17,445 nucleotides of DNA, from NCBI GenBank assembly GCA_030839005.1, contig JAUZEM010000435.1:1-17445 (forward strand), read 5' to 3'. Each line of letters opens with the position of its first letter. Within the stretch, counting starts at the first letter, position 1. Made by a program: the position numbers and the translations under genes. This stretch comes from Actinomycetota bacterium. Its GTDB lineage: Bacteria > Actinomycetota > Acidimicrobiia > IMCC26256 > PALSA-610. The notes below the pieces were generated by a model. That model was not told where the DNA came from. It did no database searches and was given only the letters and a program-made list of their open reading frames with translations. Below, piece after piece: positions 6,241-13,003 of the stretch.

Positions 6241-6463
6241 CGCTGGAGTCGCGATCCGTCCGCCCGGAGTTGTGCAGCGCCGTCGCAAGGGTGCGCGTCG
6301 GATTCGTCGAAGGGTTCGCCAGTGACGTCCTGTTCCTCCGTGAACGGCACGACGTCGCGTTCATCTCCCAGTTCCATGCCAAATACCATGCCAAGGCTCT
6401 GGGAGGCTACGAGCGGTCAGAGACAGGAAAACCGGATTCTGCCTCTGACCTGCTCGTTCGATG
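6241..6463. other. Intergenic region between the small membrane gene and tRNA-Ser
   Basis: These 223 bases contain the stem-loop at 6411-6455 and an open plus-strand frame with no recognisable protein. A short direct repeat CATGCCAA occurs twice near 6375-6395. I cannot identify any gene remnant with confidence. The region lies immediately downstream of the tRNA 3' end. Confidence 0.4.
6411..6455 (-). terminator. Strong stem-loop just downstream of tRNA-Ser
   Basis: GGTCAGAGACAG (6415-6426) pairs with CTGCCTCTGACC (6439-6450) with one mismatch. The flanking GAGC and GCTC extend the stem across a one-base bulge, leaving a loop of about 12 bases. On the minus strand it begins 9 bases beyond the tRNA 3' end. 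No T-run follows, so it is not a textbook intrinsic terminator. It may act in termination or 3'-end processing of the tRNA transcript, or be an inverted repeat left by a mobile element. Confidence 0.45.
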
Positions 6464-6548
6464 CGGAGGGAGTGGGATTTGAACCCACGGTGACTTGCGC
6501 CACAATGGTTTTCGAGACCATCCGATTCGGCCGCTCTCGCATCCCTCC
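6464..6548 (-). tRNA. tRNA-Ser (anticodon CGA)
   Basis: The 85-base gene folds as a class II tRNA. The acceptor stem is GGAGGGA with TCCCTCC, with discriminator G as expected for serine. The anticodon stem is ATGGT/ACCAT around loop CTCGAAA (anticodon CGA, reading UCG). A long variable arm (TGTGGCGCAAGTCAC) and a T arm with GGGTTCAAATCCC follow. CCA is not encoded. It lies 19 bases downstream of tadA on the same strand, so the two may be cotranscribed. Confidence 0.96.
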
Positions 6549-6567
6549 GGGGCGAGATAGTACGGGA

Positions 6568-7065
6568 TCAGGATGTGCGCCTCGATCGAAAGAACGCGGT
6601 GAGCAGGTCGCCACACTCCTGGGCCCGCACTCCGGCGACGACGTCGATCTCGTGATTGAGCCGGGGATCGGCCGCGAAGTTGTACAGACTTCCGGCGGCT
6701 CCCGCCTTCGGATCGGCGGCGCCGAAGACCAGACGCCCGATGCGCGCCGACCATGCCGCGCCCGCGCACATCGGGCACGGTTCGAGCGTCACGACCAGTG
6801 CGTGGTCGGTCAGGCGCCAACTCGCCGAGGCGCGCGCTGCGGCCTGCAACGCGAGCAGCTCGGCGTGGGCGGTGGGGTCGCGATCGCGTTCGCGGCGGTT
6901 GTGGGCGCGCGCGACGATCTCGCCGGTCGAAAGGCGCACGACGACCGCGCCGACGGGCACGTCGTCGTGCTCGGGCGCCCGAGCCGCCTCACGCAGCGCA
7001 TGCTCCATCCAGCCGTGTTCGTCCCAGCCATGTTCGTCGTTGGCACCGATCGAGGCGGATCCCAT
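6568..7065 (-). CDS. tadA: tRNA-specific adenosine deaminase TadA
   Basis: TadA deaminates A34 to inosine in the tRNA-Arg(ACG) wobble position. The 165-residue protein carries the zinc and catalytic motif HAE (H67, E69) in PTAHAELLALQAA and PCPMC (C97, C100) in LEPCPMCAGA, plus DVPVGAVVV (35-43), SLYNFAADPRLNHEIDV (126-142) and a C-terminal CGDLLTAFFRSRR helix. This matches bacterial TadA rather than a free-nucleoside deaminase. ATG 7065 gives an N-terminal extension that includes a duplicated DEHGW. Met20 (7008), directly before the conserved EHALREA helix, could be the real start. Neither has a clear Shine-Dalgarno. padR lies 32 bp upstream and tRNA-Ser 19 bp downstream on the same strand. 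Confidence 0.93.
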   Translation of the reverse strand: MGSASIGANDEHGWDEHGWMEHALREAARAPEHDDVPVGAVVVRLSTGEIVARAHNRRERDRDPTAHAELLALQAAARASASWRLTDHALVVTLEPCPMCAGAAWSARIGRLVFGAADPKAGAAGSLYNFAADPRLNHEIDVVAGVRAQECGDLLTAFFRSRRTS

Positions 7066-7097
7066 CCGCGACGCAATCTAGGTGCCGTTGAACGAGC

Positions 7098-7625
7098 TCA
7101 GTCCTCGGCGAGCATCGTGTAGATCTCCTTGCGCGCTCGCTTCAGGATCTCGAGCATGCGCTCCACCTGTTCCTGATTGCCCGAGGCGCTCACCTGCTTC
7201 GAGGCGACGAGGAGTTGACGCACTGCGTTGCGGAACTCGCCGACGCCCGTGTCGTTGCGCCCGGCGATCTCCCACGGCGTGCCGCCGGCCTCCTCGATTC
7301 GCCGCGTTGCTTCCTCGCGGCCCTGCTCGGTGATCTCGTACACGCGCTTGCCGTCGTGTTCGCCGGAGCGTGCGAGGCCTTCGTCCTCGAGCAGTTGCAA
7401 GGTCGGATAGACGGAGCCCGGACTCGGACGCCACGCGCCCGAAGTCTTCTCCTCCAGGCGCTGGATCACGTCATAGCCGTGGCCGGATTCCTCGGCGAGG
7501 ATCGCGAGGAGTGCGGTGCGGATGTCGCCCCGGCGCATACGGCCGCCTCGGCGGCGGCCCTCCCACCCCTCGACCTGGTGGCGCCGGCCACGTTGGGCTC
7601 GGCCCTGATCACGAAAGTCTCTCAT
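7098..7625 (-). CDS. PadR-family transcriptional regulator
   Basis: The 175-residue protein has a basic Arg/Gly-rich leader (1-30), then the PadR winged helix. RRGDIRTALLAILAEESGHG runs from 31 to 50, YDVIQRLEEKTSGAWRPSPG (51-70) and SVYPTLQLLEDEGLA (71-85) follow, and the wing is KRVYEITEQGREE. The second half (130-175) is helical, as in PadR proteins that dimerise through C-terminal helices. GAAGGAG lies 10 bases before ATG 7625. These are usually repressors responding to small hydrophobic ligands or drugs, controlling themselves and an adjacent gene. The perfect palindrome 66-83 bp upstream is the obvious operator. The effector is unknown. A start at the internal Met30 is possible. Confidence 0.9.
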   Translation of the reverse strand: MRDFRDQGRAQRGRRHQVEGWEGRRRGGRMRRGDIRTALLAILAEESGHGYDVIQRLEEKTSGAWRPSPGSVYPTLQLLEDEGLARSGEHDGKRVYEITEQGREEATRRIEEAGGTPWEIAGRNDTGVGEFRNAVRQLLVASKQVSASGNQEQVERMLEILKRARKEIYTMLAED

Positions 7626-7690
7626 TGCTCTGGTTCTCCTTCAGTGGCGACGGACGCCGGCTGGCGCCGCTCGTCGACCTATCTCGAATA

Positions 7691-7708
7691 GTTACGATAT
7701 ATCGTAAC
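7691..7708. promoter_or_regulatory. Perfect 18-bp palindrome, probable PadR operator
   Basis: GTTACGATATATCGTAAC is self-complementary over all 18 bases. It is an AT-rich island in GC-rich DNA, placed between padR (minus) and the divergent mini-ORF at 7730. Position and symmetry fit an autoregulatory operator of the dimeric PadR protein, and sequence inside it (TATATC, GATATA) could contribute to promoters on both strands. The palindrome is seen directly. The binding partner is inferred. Confidence 0.75.
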
Positions 7709-7729
7709 AGATCGACGAGGAGGAAGAAA

Positions 7730-7828
7730 ATGGTAGGGAGACGGCCGCTCGGGTCGTCAGGAAATAGTCACGAACACGTGCGATACCTGTCACGCGATCG
7801 CCATCCGGCGTGGAAGAGGGCTTCGTAG
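7730..7828 (+). CDS. Short ORF with very strong ribosome-binding site, divergent from padR
   Basis: ATG 7730 is preceded by GAGGAGG (7717-7723) at six bases, the strongest Shine-Dalgarno in the window. It lies 21 bp beyond the palindrome, exactly where a PadR-controlled gene is expected. It encodes only 32 residues, MVGRRPLGSSGNSHEHVRYL followed by SRDRHPAWKRAS, basic and without a membrane segment or recognisable motif. It could be a genuine small protein, a leader peptide for the membrane gene that starts 10 bases after its stop, or the stub of a larger PadR-regulated gene that has been lost. I do not recognise it. Confidence 0.4.
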   Translation: MVGRRPLGSSGNSHEHVRYLSRDRHPAWKRAS

Positions 7829-7838
7829 GATTGCTCTC

Positions 7839-8243
7839 GTGGTTCGGGTGCGTTCTCGACGGGGCAGGGTCGCGGTCGCGAAACGCGCGCGCGTCAGCCT
7901 CGTCGGCGTTCTCGGGCCAGTTCTCGGCGCAGTTCTCGGCGCAATGTTGCTCCTCGGAGCGCTGAACCCCACCGCCGCCGCGGGCGCATCTTCGGCCCAG
8001 GACCAGCGGCGCGCGCCCGCGTCGTACGTGGTGCAGCGCGAGGCCACCGTCACTGCCAACGCGTCGAGCCCCGCCCGATCGCATCGTCTTGCGCTTCCCG
8101 GCGTATTTCTCGTCGTTGCGTGCTTCGCGGCGATCGCCGCGCGGCGCGTCGCATCACGCGGACGTCGTGCGGCTCGGCGTCGCGTCGAGCAGTTCCACAT
8201 CCGGCTTCGCGGTCCACCGCTCCTCATCGTCGTCGCTCGCTGA
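7839..8243 (+). CDS. Small secreted/membrane protein, hypothetical
   Basis: This 134-residue ORF starts at GTG 7839 with a weak AGGA eight bases ahead. A basic N-terminus precedes a hydrophobic helix (20-41) built from a VLGA repeat encoded by a short tandem DNA repeat (near 7915-7945). An Ala/Ser-rich outer stretch (46-85), a second helix (88-103) and a strongly basic tail with RRAARRRVEQFHIRLRGPP follow. This suggests a signal anchor or cleaved signal, an exported middle and a C-terminal anchor. No family is recognised. It ends 44 bp before the winged-helix regulator on the same strand, so the two may be cotranscribed. Codon use is coding-like, but the assignment remains moderate. Confidence 0.55.
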   Translation: MVRVRSRRGRVAVAKRARVSLVGVLGPVLGAVLGAMLLLGALNPTAAAGASSAQDQRRAPASYVVQREATVTANASSPARSHRLALPGVFLVVACFAAIAARRVASRGRRAARRRVEQFHIRLRGPPLLIVVAR

Positions 8244-8287
8244 GCTGACCGCGCCGGCGTCTGCCGGCCGATGTGGAGGTATTCAAC

Positions 8288-8833
8288 GTGGAGCTTCTCG
8301 ATGCTCCTTTCGAGCGCACATTCGATGCGCGGTCCGAGATCGACGGCGTTGTCCTCGTTCGCTGGCCCGAGGATGCGGCGCGTGCGATCGAGTTGGCGCA
8401 CGTCGGCGCCCCCCGTTTGTTCCTCGTGGCGACGGGCGAGGAACCGCCGGAGACGTCCGACGAGCTGTGCGCGTGGGTGCGCGTTCCCGCGCACGAACGC
8501 GACGTGCAGGCCCGCATCGTCGAGTTGCGGAGCCGGGCCAGCGTCGCCCGGCCCATCCTCGGGGATCACGGTGTGTTGTGGCGTGGGACACGGTGGGTCG
8601 CGCTCTCGCCCATCGAAACGCGGCTGACGGCCGCGTTCGTGGCCCGGCCGGGTCGGGTCCTCTCGCGCGCTCGGCTCGAGAAGACCGGGTGGCCCGACGG
8701 CAGTCCGAACGAGCGCTCGGTCGACGCGCGCATCAAAGGGCTTCGGCGCCGCATCGCGCCGATCGGCATGCGGATCCACACCGTTCGGGGCCAGGGCTAC
8801 ATCGCCGAGATCCAGCCCGTGCCGTCAACCTGA
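8288..8833 (+). CDS. Orphan winged-helix (OmpR/PhoB-type) regulator with degenerate receiver-like N-terminus
   Basis: I start at GTG 8288 because GGAGG (8275-8279) sits eight bases ahead. An upstream in-frame GTG at 8273 overlaps that site. The 181-residue protein ends in a PhoB-type winged helix (about 97-175). GTRWVALSPIETRLTAAFVA and PGRVLSRARLEKTGW give the first helices, SVDARIKGLRRRIAPIGM the recognition helix, and IHTVRGQGYIAEI the wing. The N-terminal 90 residues show alternating strands and helices (GVVLVRW, RLFLVATG, WVRVP) like a receiver, but lack the acidic pocket, phosphoacceptor Asp and conserved Lys. Phosphorylation is therefore unlikely. It converges with amtB-glnK. A role in nitrogen control, like the phosphorylation-independent GlnR, is a guess from position only. 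Confidence 0.85.
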   Translation: MELLDAPFERTFDARSEIDGVVLVRWPEDAARAIELAHVGAPRLFLVATGEEPPETSDELCAWVRVPAHERDVQARIVELRSRASVARPILGDHGVLWRGTRWVALSPIETRLTAAFVARPGRVLSRARLEKTGWPDGSPNERSVDARIKGLRRRIAPIGMRIHTVRGQGYIAEIQPVPST

Positions 8834-8877
8834 GCGCACGAGTCGAGTCCGACCGACGCACTCGGCCGGATGGGGGC

Positions 8878-9216
8878 TCAGAGCGCGTCCGGGCCGGTCT
8901 CTCCGGTTCTGATCCGAACGACACGCGACAGCTCGGAGATCCAGATCTTTCCGTCGCCGATCTTTCCGGTGCGGGCAGCGTCCGCGATGACGTCGGCGAC
9001 CTTGTCGGCGTCCGACGCTTCGCAGACGACCTGAATCATCGTCTTGGGCAGGAAGTCGACGTTGTACTCCGAGCCGCGGTACACCTCAGTGTGTCCGCGC
9101 TGACGCCCGAAGCCCTGCACCTCTGACACCGTGACTCCGTTGGCGTCGATGCCCTTGAGGGCGGTCGTGACGTCCTCGAGTCGGTGCGGCTTGATGATGG
9201 CCGTGACGAGATGCAT
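8878..9216 (-). CDS. glnK: Nitrogen regulatory protein P-II
   Basis: This 112-residue PII protein senses ATP/ADP and 2-oxoglutarate, binds the ammonium channel through its T-loop and shuts it when nitrogen is plentiful. Visible are MHLVTAIIKPHRLEDV (1-16), GVTVSEVQGFGRQRGHTEVY (27-46), the T-loop with Y51 in YRGSEYNVDFLPK (the usual nucleotidylylation residue), and the signature TGKIGDGKIWI (83-93) with K90. R101 and R103 are the likely nucleotide-binding arginines. GAGGAG lies six bases before the ATG, immediately after the amtB stop, which is 10 bp upstream. No modifying enzyme (GlnD) is in the window. The amtB neighbour favours the name glnK over glnB. Confidence 0.96.
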   Translation of the reverse strand: MHLVTAIIKPHRLEDVTTALKGIDANGVTVSEVQGFGRQRGHTEVYRGSEYNVDFLPKTMIQVVCEASDADKVADVIADAARTGKIGDGKIWISELSRVVRIRTGETGPDAL

Positions 9217-9226
9217 GCGGTTCTCC

Positions 9227-10780
9227 TCAGTCGCCTACGCCGACAGACGGGGCGTCGTTCGATGGAAGCTTGACCGAGCTCGATGCGGAGCCCGACGGAA
9301 TCGCGGAGTGGCCCATGTATGCGAACTCGGGATGAAACGCGGGCGCACCGTGCTCGTGAATGTCGATGCCGGCGATCTCGACCTCCTCCGAGATCCTGAG
9401 GACACCCAACGACTTCACGGCGAACATCACGATGAGCGCGATCGCGAGGGTCGCGACCGTGACGACCGCGCTGCCGAGGATCTGGACGCCGAGCTGCTTG
9501 GCTCCGCCTCCGTAGAACAGGCCGTCGACGGTGATCGACGTGTCGGCTCCGGTTGCGCCGGGCAGTCCGTACTGGCCGGTTGCGAAGAGCCCCAGGCTGA
9601 TCGTCCCGAAGATCCCGCACGCTCCGTGCACCGCGACCGCGCCGATGGGGTCGTCGACCCGTAGCCACTCGACGAAATCAACCGCGAGCACCATGACAAC
9701 CGAGGCGATTGCACCGATACAGATCGCACCGAAGGGCGAAACCCAATAACACGGACACGTGATCGCGACGAGCCCGGCCAAGAAGCCGTTGATACTGATG
9801 CCGGTGTCCCACTTGTGCGAGCGCGGATACACGAAAAGCATGGCGCCGAGGCCGCCTGCACACGCGGCGAGCGTGGTGTTGGCCGCCACGCGCCCTATGC
9901 CGCCGAAGTCCATCGCCGACAGGGTGCTCCCCGGGTTGAACCCGTACCAGCCGAACCACAAGATGACACCACCGAGCGACGCGAGGACCATGTCGTGACC
10001 CGGTGGCATGCCACCACCGTCGCGCTTGAACTTGCGCCCGATGCGCGGCCCCAGCGCGATCGCACCCGCGAGCGCGATCATTCCTCCGATCGTGTGCACG
10101 ACCGTCGAGCCGGCGAAGTCTCGGAACGGTGTGTCCATCGTCGCGAGCCATCCGTCGGGTCCCCAGACCCAGTGGCCGATGATCGGGTAGATGAAGCCGC
10201 TGACAGCCGTGCTGTAGAGAAGGTCGCCGCCGAACGCGGTTCGGCCGACCATTGCACCTGACGTGATCGTGCTGCACGTGTCGGCGAACGCGAACTGGAA
10301 CAAGAAGAACGCCAAGAACGCGACCCCCGTCGAGCCGTAGGTCGCCGGTGCGTTGTTCAAGAAGAAGAACGTGTGCCCGATCCAGCCGTTGCCGGAGCCG
10401 AACATGAACGCGAAGCCGAACGCCCAGAAGAGCAGGCCGCACAGGCACGTGTCGGCGATGCACTCGAGCATGATGTTCGACACTTCACGAGTTCTTCCGA
10501 AGCCGGCTTCCAACATCATGAAGCCGGCTTGCATGAAGAACACCAGGAATGCGGCCAACAGCACCCAAACGGTGTTGAGCGGGTTGACGACGTCGTCCGC
10601 TTTCAACGCCGGCGTCGTCTGGCCGAGCATTGTCGCCCCGGCCTTGGTGCTGAAGTACCAGGTGATCGCCCACAGGCCGAGCATCATCACGCCCAGCCCG
10701 AGCATCTTGCCGCCTAAGTACGCCCCGAAAAATCTCCGGGAATCTTTGTCCCTGACCCGCATTCGCAAGGTTGTGATCAT
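9227..10780 (-). CDS. amtB: Ammonium transporter (Amt/MEP/Rh family)
   Basis: The 517-residue protein is a polytopic ammonium channel of the inner membrane. Diagnostic features are FFMQAGFMMLEAGFGRTREV (81-100), FAFADTCSTITSGAMVGR (163-180) with conserved D167, and the twin pore histidines H229 in VVHTIGGMIAL and H385 in AVHGACGIFG. GWYGFNPGS (277-285) and DDPIGAVAVHG (376-386) are also present. An extra hydrophobic segment at 25-45 precedes the usual first helix and could be a cleaved signal, as in other Amt proteins, or part of a start placed too far upstream. Met26 is an alternative. No clear Shine-Dalgarno precedes ATG 10780. A long cytoplasmic tail (about 460-517) follows the last helix. 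glnK follows at 10 bp, the classic pair. A minus-strand promoter candidate TTGCGG-17-GTAACG lies in the upstream gap. Confidence 0.95.
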   Translation of the reverse strand: MITTLRMRVRDKDSRRFFGAYLGGKMLGLGVMMLGLWAITWYFSTKAGATMLGQTTPALKADDVVNPLNTVWVLLAAFLVFFMQAGFMMLEAGFGRTREVSNIMLECIADTCLCGLLFWAFGFAFMFGSGNGWIGHTFFFLNNAPATYGSTGVAFLAFFLFQFAFADTCSTITSGAMVGRTAFGGDLLYSTAVSGFIYPIIGHWVWGPDGWLATMDTPFRDFAGSTVVHTIGGMIALAGAIALGPRIGRKFKRDGGGMPPGHDMVLASLGGVILWFGWYGFNPGSTLSAMDFGGIGRVAANTTLAACAGGLGAMLFVYPRSHKWDTGISINGFLAGLVAITCPCYWVSPFGAICIGAIASVVMVLAVDFVEWLRVDDPIGAVAVHGACGIFGTISLGLFATGQYGLPGATGADTSITVDGLFYGGGAKQLGVQILGSAVVTVATLAIALIVMFAVKSLGVLRISEEVEIAGIDIHEHGAPAFHPEFAYMGHSAIPSGSASSSVKLPSNDAPSVGVGD

Positions 10781-10947
10781 GTAGGCACCGTAGGAATGGT
10801 TGGTTGCCGCGACGTTCGGCGGGCGTTACACGCGATCGTCGCAATTCCGCAAGAGATTGCTCAGAGAGCGACGGGAAGGGGCGCGCAATGTCGCGTCTCC
10901 GTGCGCGATGTATGACGTGAATATGTCCAGGGCCGCGAGCGTCGGGT

Positions 10948-10959
10948 TACGCTCGATTC
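10948..10959 (+). promoter_or_regulatory. Candidate leaderless promoter of the deacylase gene
   Basis: TACGCT (10948-10953) lies six bases before the GTG start at 10960. It fits the TANNNT pattern of actinobacterial -10 boxes whose transcript begins at the start codon. No Shine-Dalgarno is present ahead of the GTG, which agrees with a leaderless message. No convincing -35 box is visible. Confidence 0.4.
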
Positions 10960-12450
10960 GTGGACTTGGTCATCCGCGGCGCGACCGTCTACGACGGCAG
11001 CGGCGGCCCGGCCCGCGTGTGCGACGTCGGAGTCTCCGCGCAGAGGATCGCGGCTGTCGGCGATCTCGTCGGCGAGCGGGCGGCGCTCTCTGTCGATGCT
11101 GCCGGCCTCGCGCTCGCGCCCGGGTTCATCGACGTGCACAGCCACGACGACTTCGCCGTCTTCCTGACGCCGGAGATGGACTTCAAGGTCGGGCAAGGTG
11201 TCACGACGGACGTCGTCGGGAACTGCGGGCTCGGTGCCGCGCCGTTCGGATCTGCCCGTGCATACCTGGCGTTCTTCGGCGCGGATCGGCGGGAAGAGTC
11301 GCTCCCCGTTTGGGACGACTATGTGGGATATCTCGACGCGGTCGACGCCGATCCCCCGAGCCTCAATGTCGCGGTTCTGGTCGGACATGGCACGTCCCGG
11401 CTCGACGCCATGGGTAACGACCGGCGGGGACCCACCGACGGCGAGCTGGCGCGCATGGCGGACACGTTGGCCACGGGTCTGGACGCGGGATGCGTCGGGT
11501 TCTCGACGGGGCTCATCTACGAACCCGGGAGATATGCGAACACGGAGGAGCTCATCGCGCTCGCCCGCGTCATGGCCGGGACGGGCGGCCTGTACGCCAC
11601 CCACATGCGCGACGAAGGCATCGGACTTCTCGACGCCGTCGCCGAGGCGATCTCCATCGGCGAGCAGGGCGGCGTTCCAGTTCAGATCTCACACCACAAG
11701 GCAAGCAGCCGCGCGGCCTGGGGACTCGTCGGCGAATCTCTCGCGCTGATCGAGGCAGCCCGCGCGCGCGGCACCGACGTGACCGCCGATCAATACCCCT
11801 ACACGGCCGGCAGCACGAGCCTGTTCGCCGTGGTCCAGAATGCCGAGGAAGGAACATCAGGTGTGGGTGACACCGACTGGAACGCGATCGTCATCGCGTC
11901 GGCGCCGGGCCACCCGGAATGGGAAGGCCACTCGATTGCGGATCTCGCCGCGCGCCTCGAGCGAACGCCCCAAGACGCAGCCAGGATGGTGGTGGACGTC
12001 GAAGGGTACGGGGCGGTCGTGATCATCCACTCGATGGACGAAGCCGACGTGCGCACCGTCATGGCGCACCCGACGACCATGATCGGATCGGACGGGATCC
12101 CGACACTCGCGGGCAAGCCTCACCCCCGGCTGTACGGGACCTTCGCGAAGGTCCTGGGTTACTACACGAGGGATGAGCACGTGCTCTCGCTCGATCAGGC
12201 GGTACATCGCATGACCGGCATGCCCGCGGCCAAGTTCGGCCTCGCTGACCGCGGCATCATCAAAGAAGGCGCGTGGGCCGACCTCGTGCTCTTCGACCCC
12301 ACGGCCATCGACGACATCGCCACGTACGAATCTCCCCGCCGGCATCCCTCGGGAATTCGTCGGGTCTGGGTCAACGGGACTGCCGTAATGCACGAGGGGC
12401 ACCACACCGGCGAACGACCCGGCCGAGCCCTGCGCCGGCGGGTGGGCTAG
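10960..12450 (+). CDS. N-acyl-D-amino-acid deacylase (amidohydrolase superfamily)
   Basis: The 496-residue protein is a metal-dependent amidohydrolase of the D-aminoacylase type, which releases D-amino acids from N-acylated forms. Motifs in order are the N-terminal beta-sandwich strand DLVIRGATVYDGSGGPARVC, APGFIDVHSHDD (53-64, H60 and H62), QGVTTDVVGNCG (79-90, with the family's metal Cys at C89), YATHMRDE (212-219, H215), ISHHKA (243-248), IGSDG (375-379, catalytic D378), and the C-terminal KEGAWADLVLFDP (435-447). Length and motif order match the family. The start is GTG 10960, probably leaderless. No signal peptide is seen, so it acts in the cytoplasm. It is divergent from amtB (179 bp). 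The link to nitrogen scavenging is only suggested by position. Exact substrate chirality cannot be read from sequence, and a related aminoacylase activity is possible. Confidence 0.9.
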   Translation: MDLVIRGATVYDGSGGPARVCDVGVSAQRIAAVGDLVGERAALSVDAAGLALAPGFIDVHSHDDFAVFLTPEMDFKVGQGVTTDVVGNCGLGAAPFGSARAYLAFFGADRREESLPVWDDYVGYLDAVDADPPSLNVAVLVGHGTSRLDAMGNDRRGPTDGELARMADTLATGLDAGCVGFSTGLIYEPGRYANTEELIALARVMAGTGGLYATHMRDEGIGLLDAVAEAISIGEQGGVPVQISHHKASSRAAWGLVGESLALIEAARARGTDVTADQYPYTAGSTSLFAVVQNAEEGTSGVGDTDWNAIVIASAPGHPEWEGHSIADLAARLERTPQDAARMVVDVEGYGAVVIIHSMDEADVRTVMAHPTTMIGSDGIPTLAGKPHPRLYGTFAKVLGYYTRDEHVLSLDQAVHRMTGMPAAKFGLADRGIIKEGAWADLVLFDPTAIDDIATYESPRRHPSGIRRVWVNGTAVMHEGHHTGERPGRALRRRVG

Positions 12451-12997
12451 ACCTGCCGGGCACGGTTCTCCGGGCGAGGAGGGTCGCGGCGCACAGCACG
12501 ATGGCGACCTCGAGGAGCGTGGAGATCAGGTCGAGTGTCCCGATGGCCTCGGGGTGCCAAGGCTGAGGTCCGACCGGGAGACCGACGGTGCGCGTGACGG
12601 TCCAGAGGACAATGATTGCTGCGTTTCCGACCGCGCCGACCAAGAGGAGAGTTCGGTTCGGTCGATACGCGATCACGACCGCCCAGCCGGCTTGCGCGGT
12701 CGATGCGGCTAGGAAGAACGCCCCGTAGATGAACGCTTCTTCAAAGTGTTCGGCGGTTACTGCGGAATGGATCGCGGCGGCGGCGGCCGACAGCAGTGCG
12801 AGCGGGAGCACAGGAACTGTCGCAGCCGGGAACCACCGCGTGCGGTTCGCGCGCCGCGGTCGCAGCTCGCGGTTCCAGTGTTCTTTGGCCTTGATGACGA
12901 CGAACACGCCCACCGCGCCCGCGGCGACGATCAGCAGGTGCCACAGGGGATGCCCGCTGCTTCGGTCGCGCGCCGCGACCGCGATCGCGAACATCAT
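12371..12997 (-). CDS. Polytopic membrane protein, conserved hypothetical
   Basis: This 208-residue protein has about five hydrophobic helices. They lie near 17-35 (LWHLLIVAAGAVGVFVVIK), 59-77, 88-110 (EAFIYGAFFLAASTAQAGWAV), 115-135 (LLLVGAVGNAAIIVLWTVTR) and 153-172. IHSAVTAEHFEEAFIYG and the TRTVGLPVGPQPWHPE loop resemble a widespread uncharacterised actinobacterial membrane family. Function is unknown. ATG 12997 lies six bases after the stop of the GGDEF-EAL gene, so translation is probably coupled. The C-terminal tail after the last helix is Arg/Pro-rich and runs 80 bp tail-to-tail into the deacylase gene, which suggests its original stop may have been lost. Confidence 0.75.
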   Translation of the reverse strand: MMFAIAVAARDRSSGHPLWHLLIVAAGAVGVFVVIKAKEHWNRELRPRRANRTRWFPAATVPVLPLALLSAAAAAIHSAVTAEHFEEAFIYGAFFLAASTAQAGWAVVIAYRPNRTLLLVGAVGNAAIIVLWTVTRTVGLPVGPQPWHPEAIGTLDLISTLLEVAIVLCAATLLARRTVPGRSSPPAGAGLGRVVRRCGAPRALRQSR

Positions 12998-13003
12998 CTA
13001 GAT

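Noticed and set aside
6126..6482. 118-codon plus-strand frame running past the small membrane gene towards the tRNA
   Set aside because: The first half is out of frame with a better gene, and the end runs into the tRNA. No recognisable motif, though the middle part could be a remnant.
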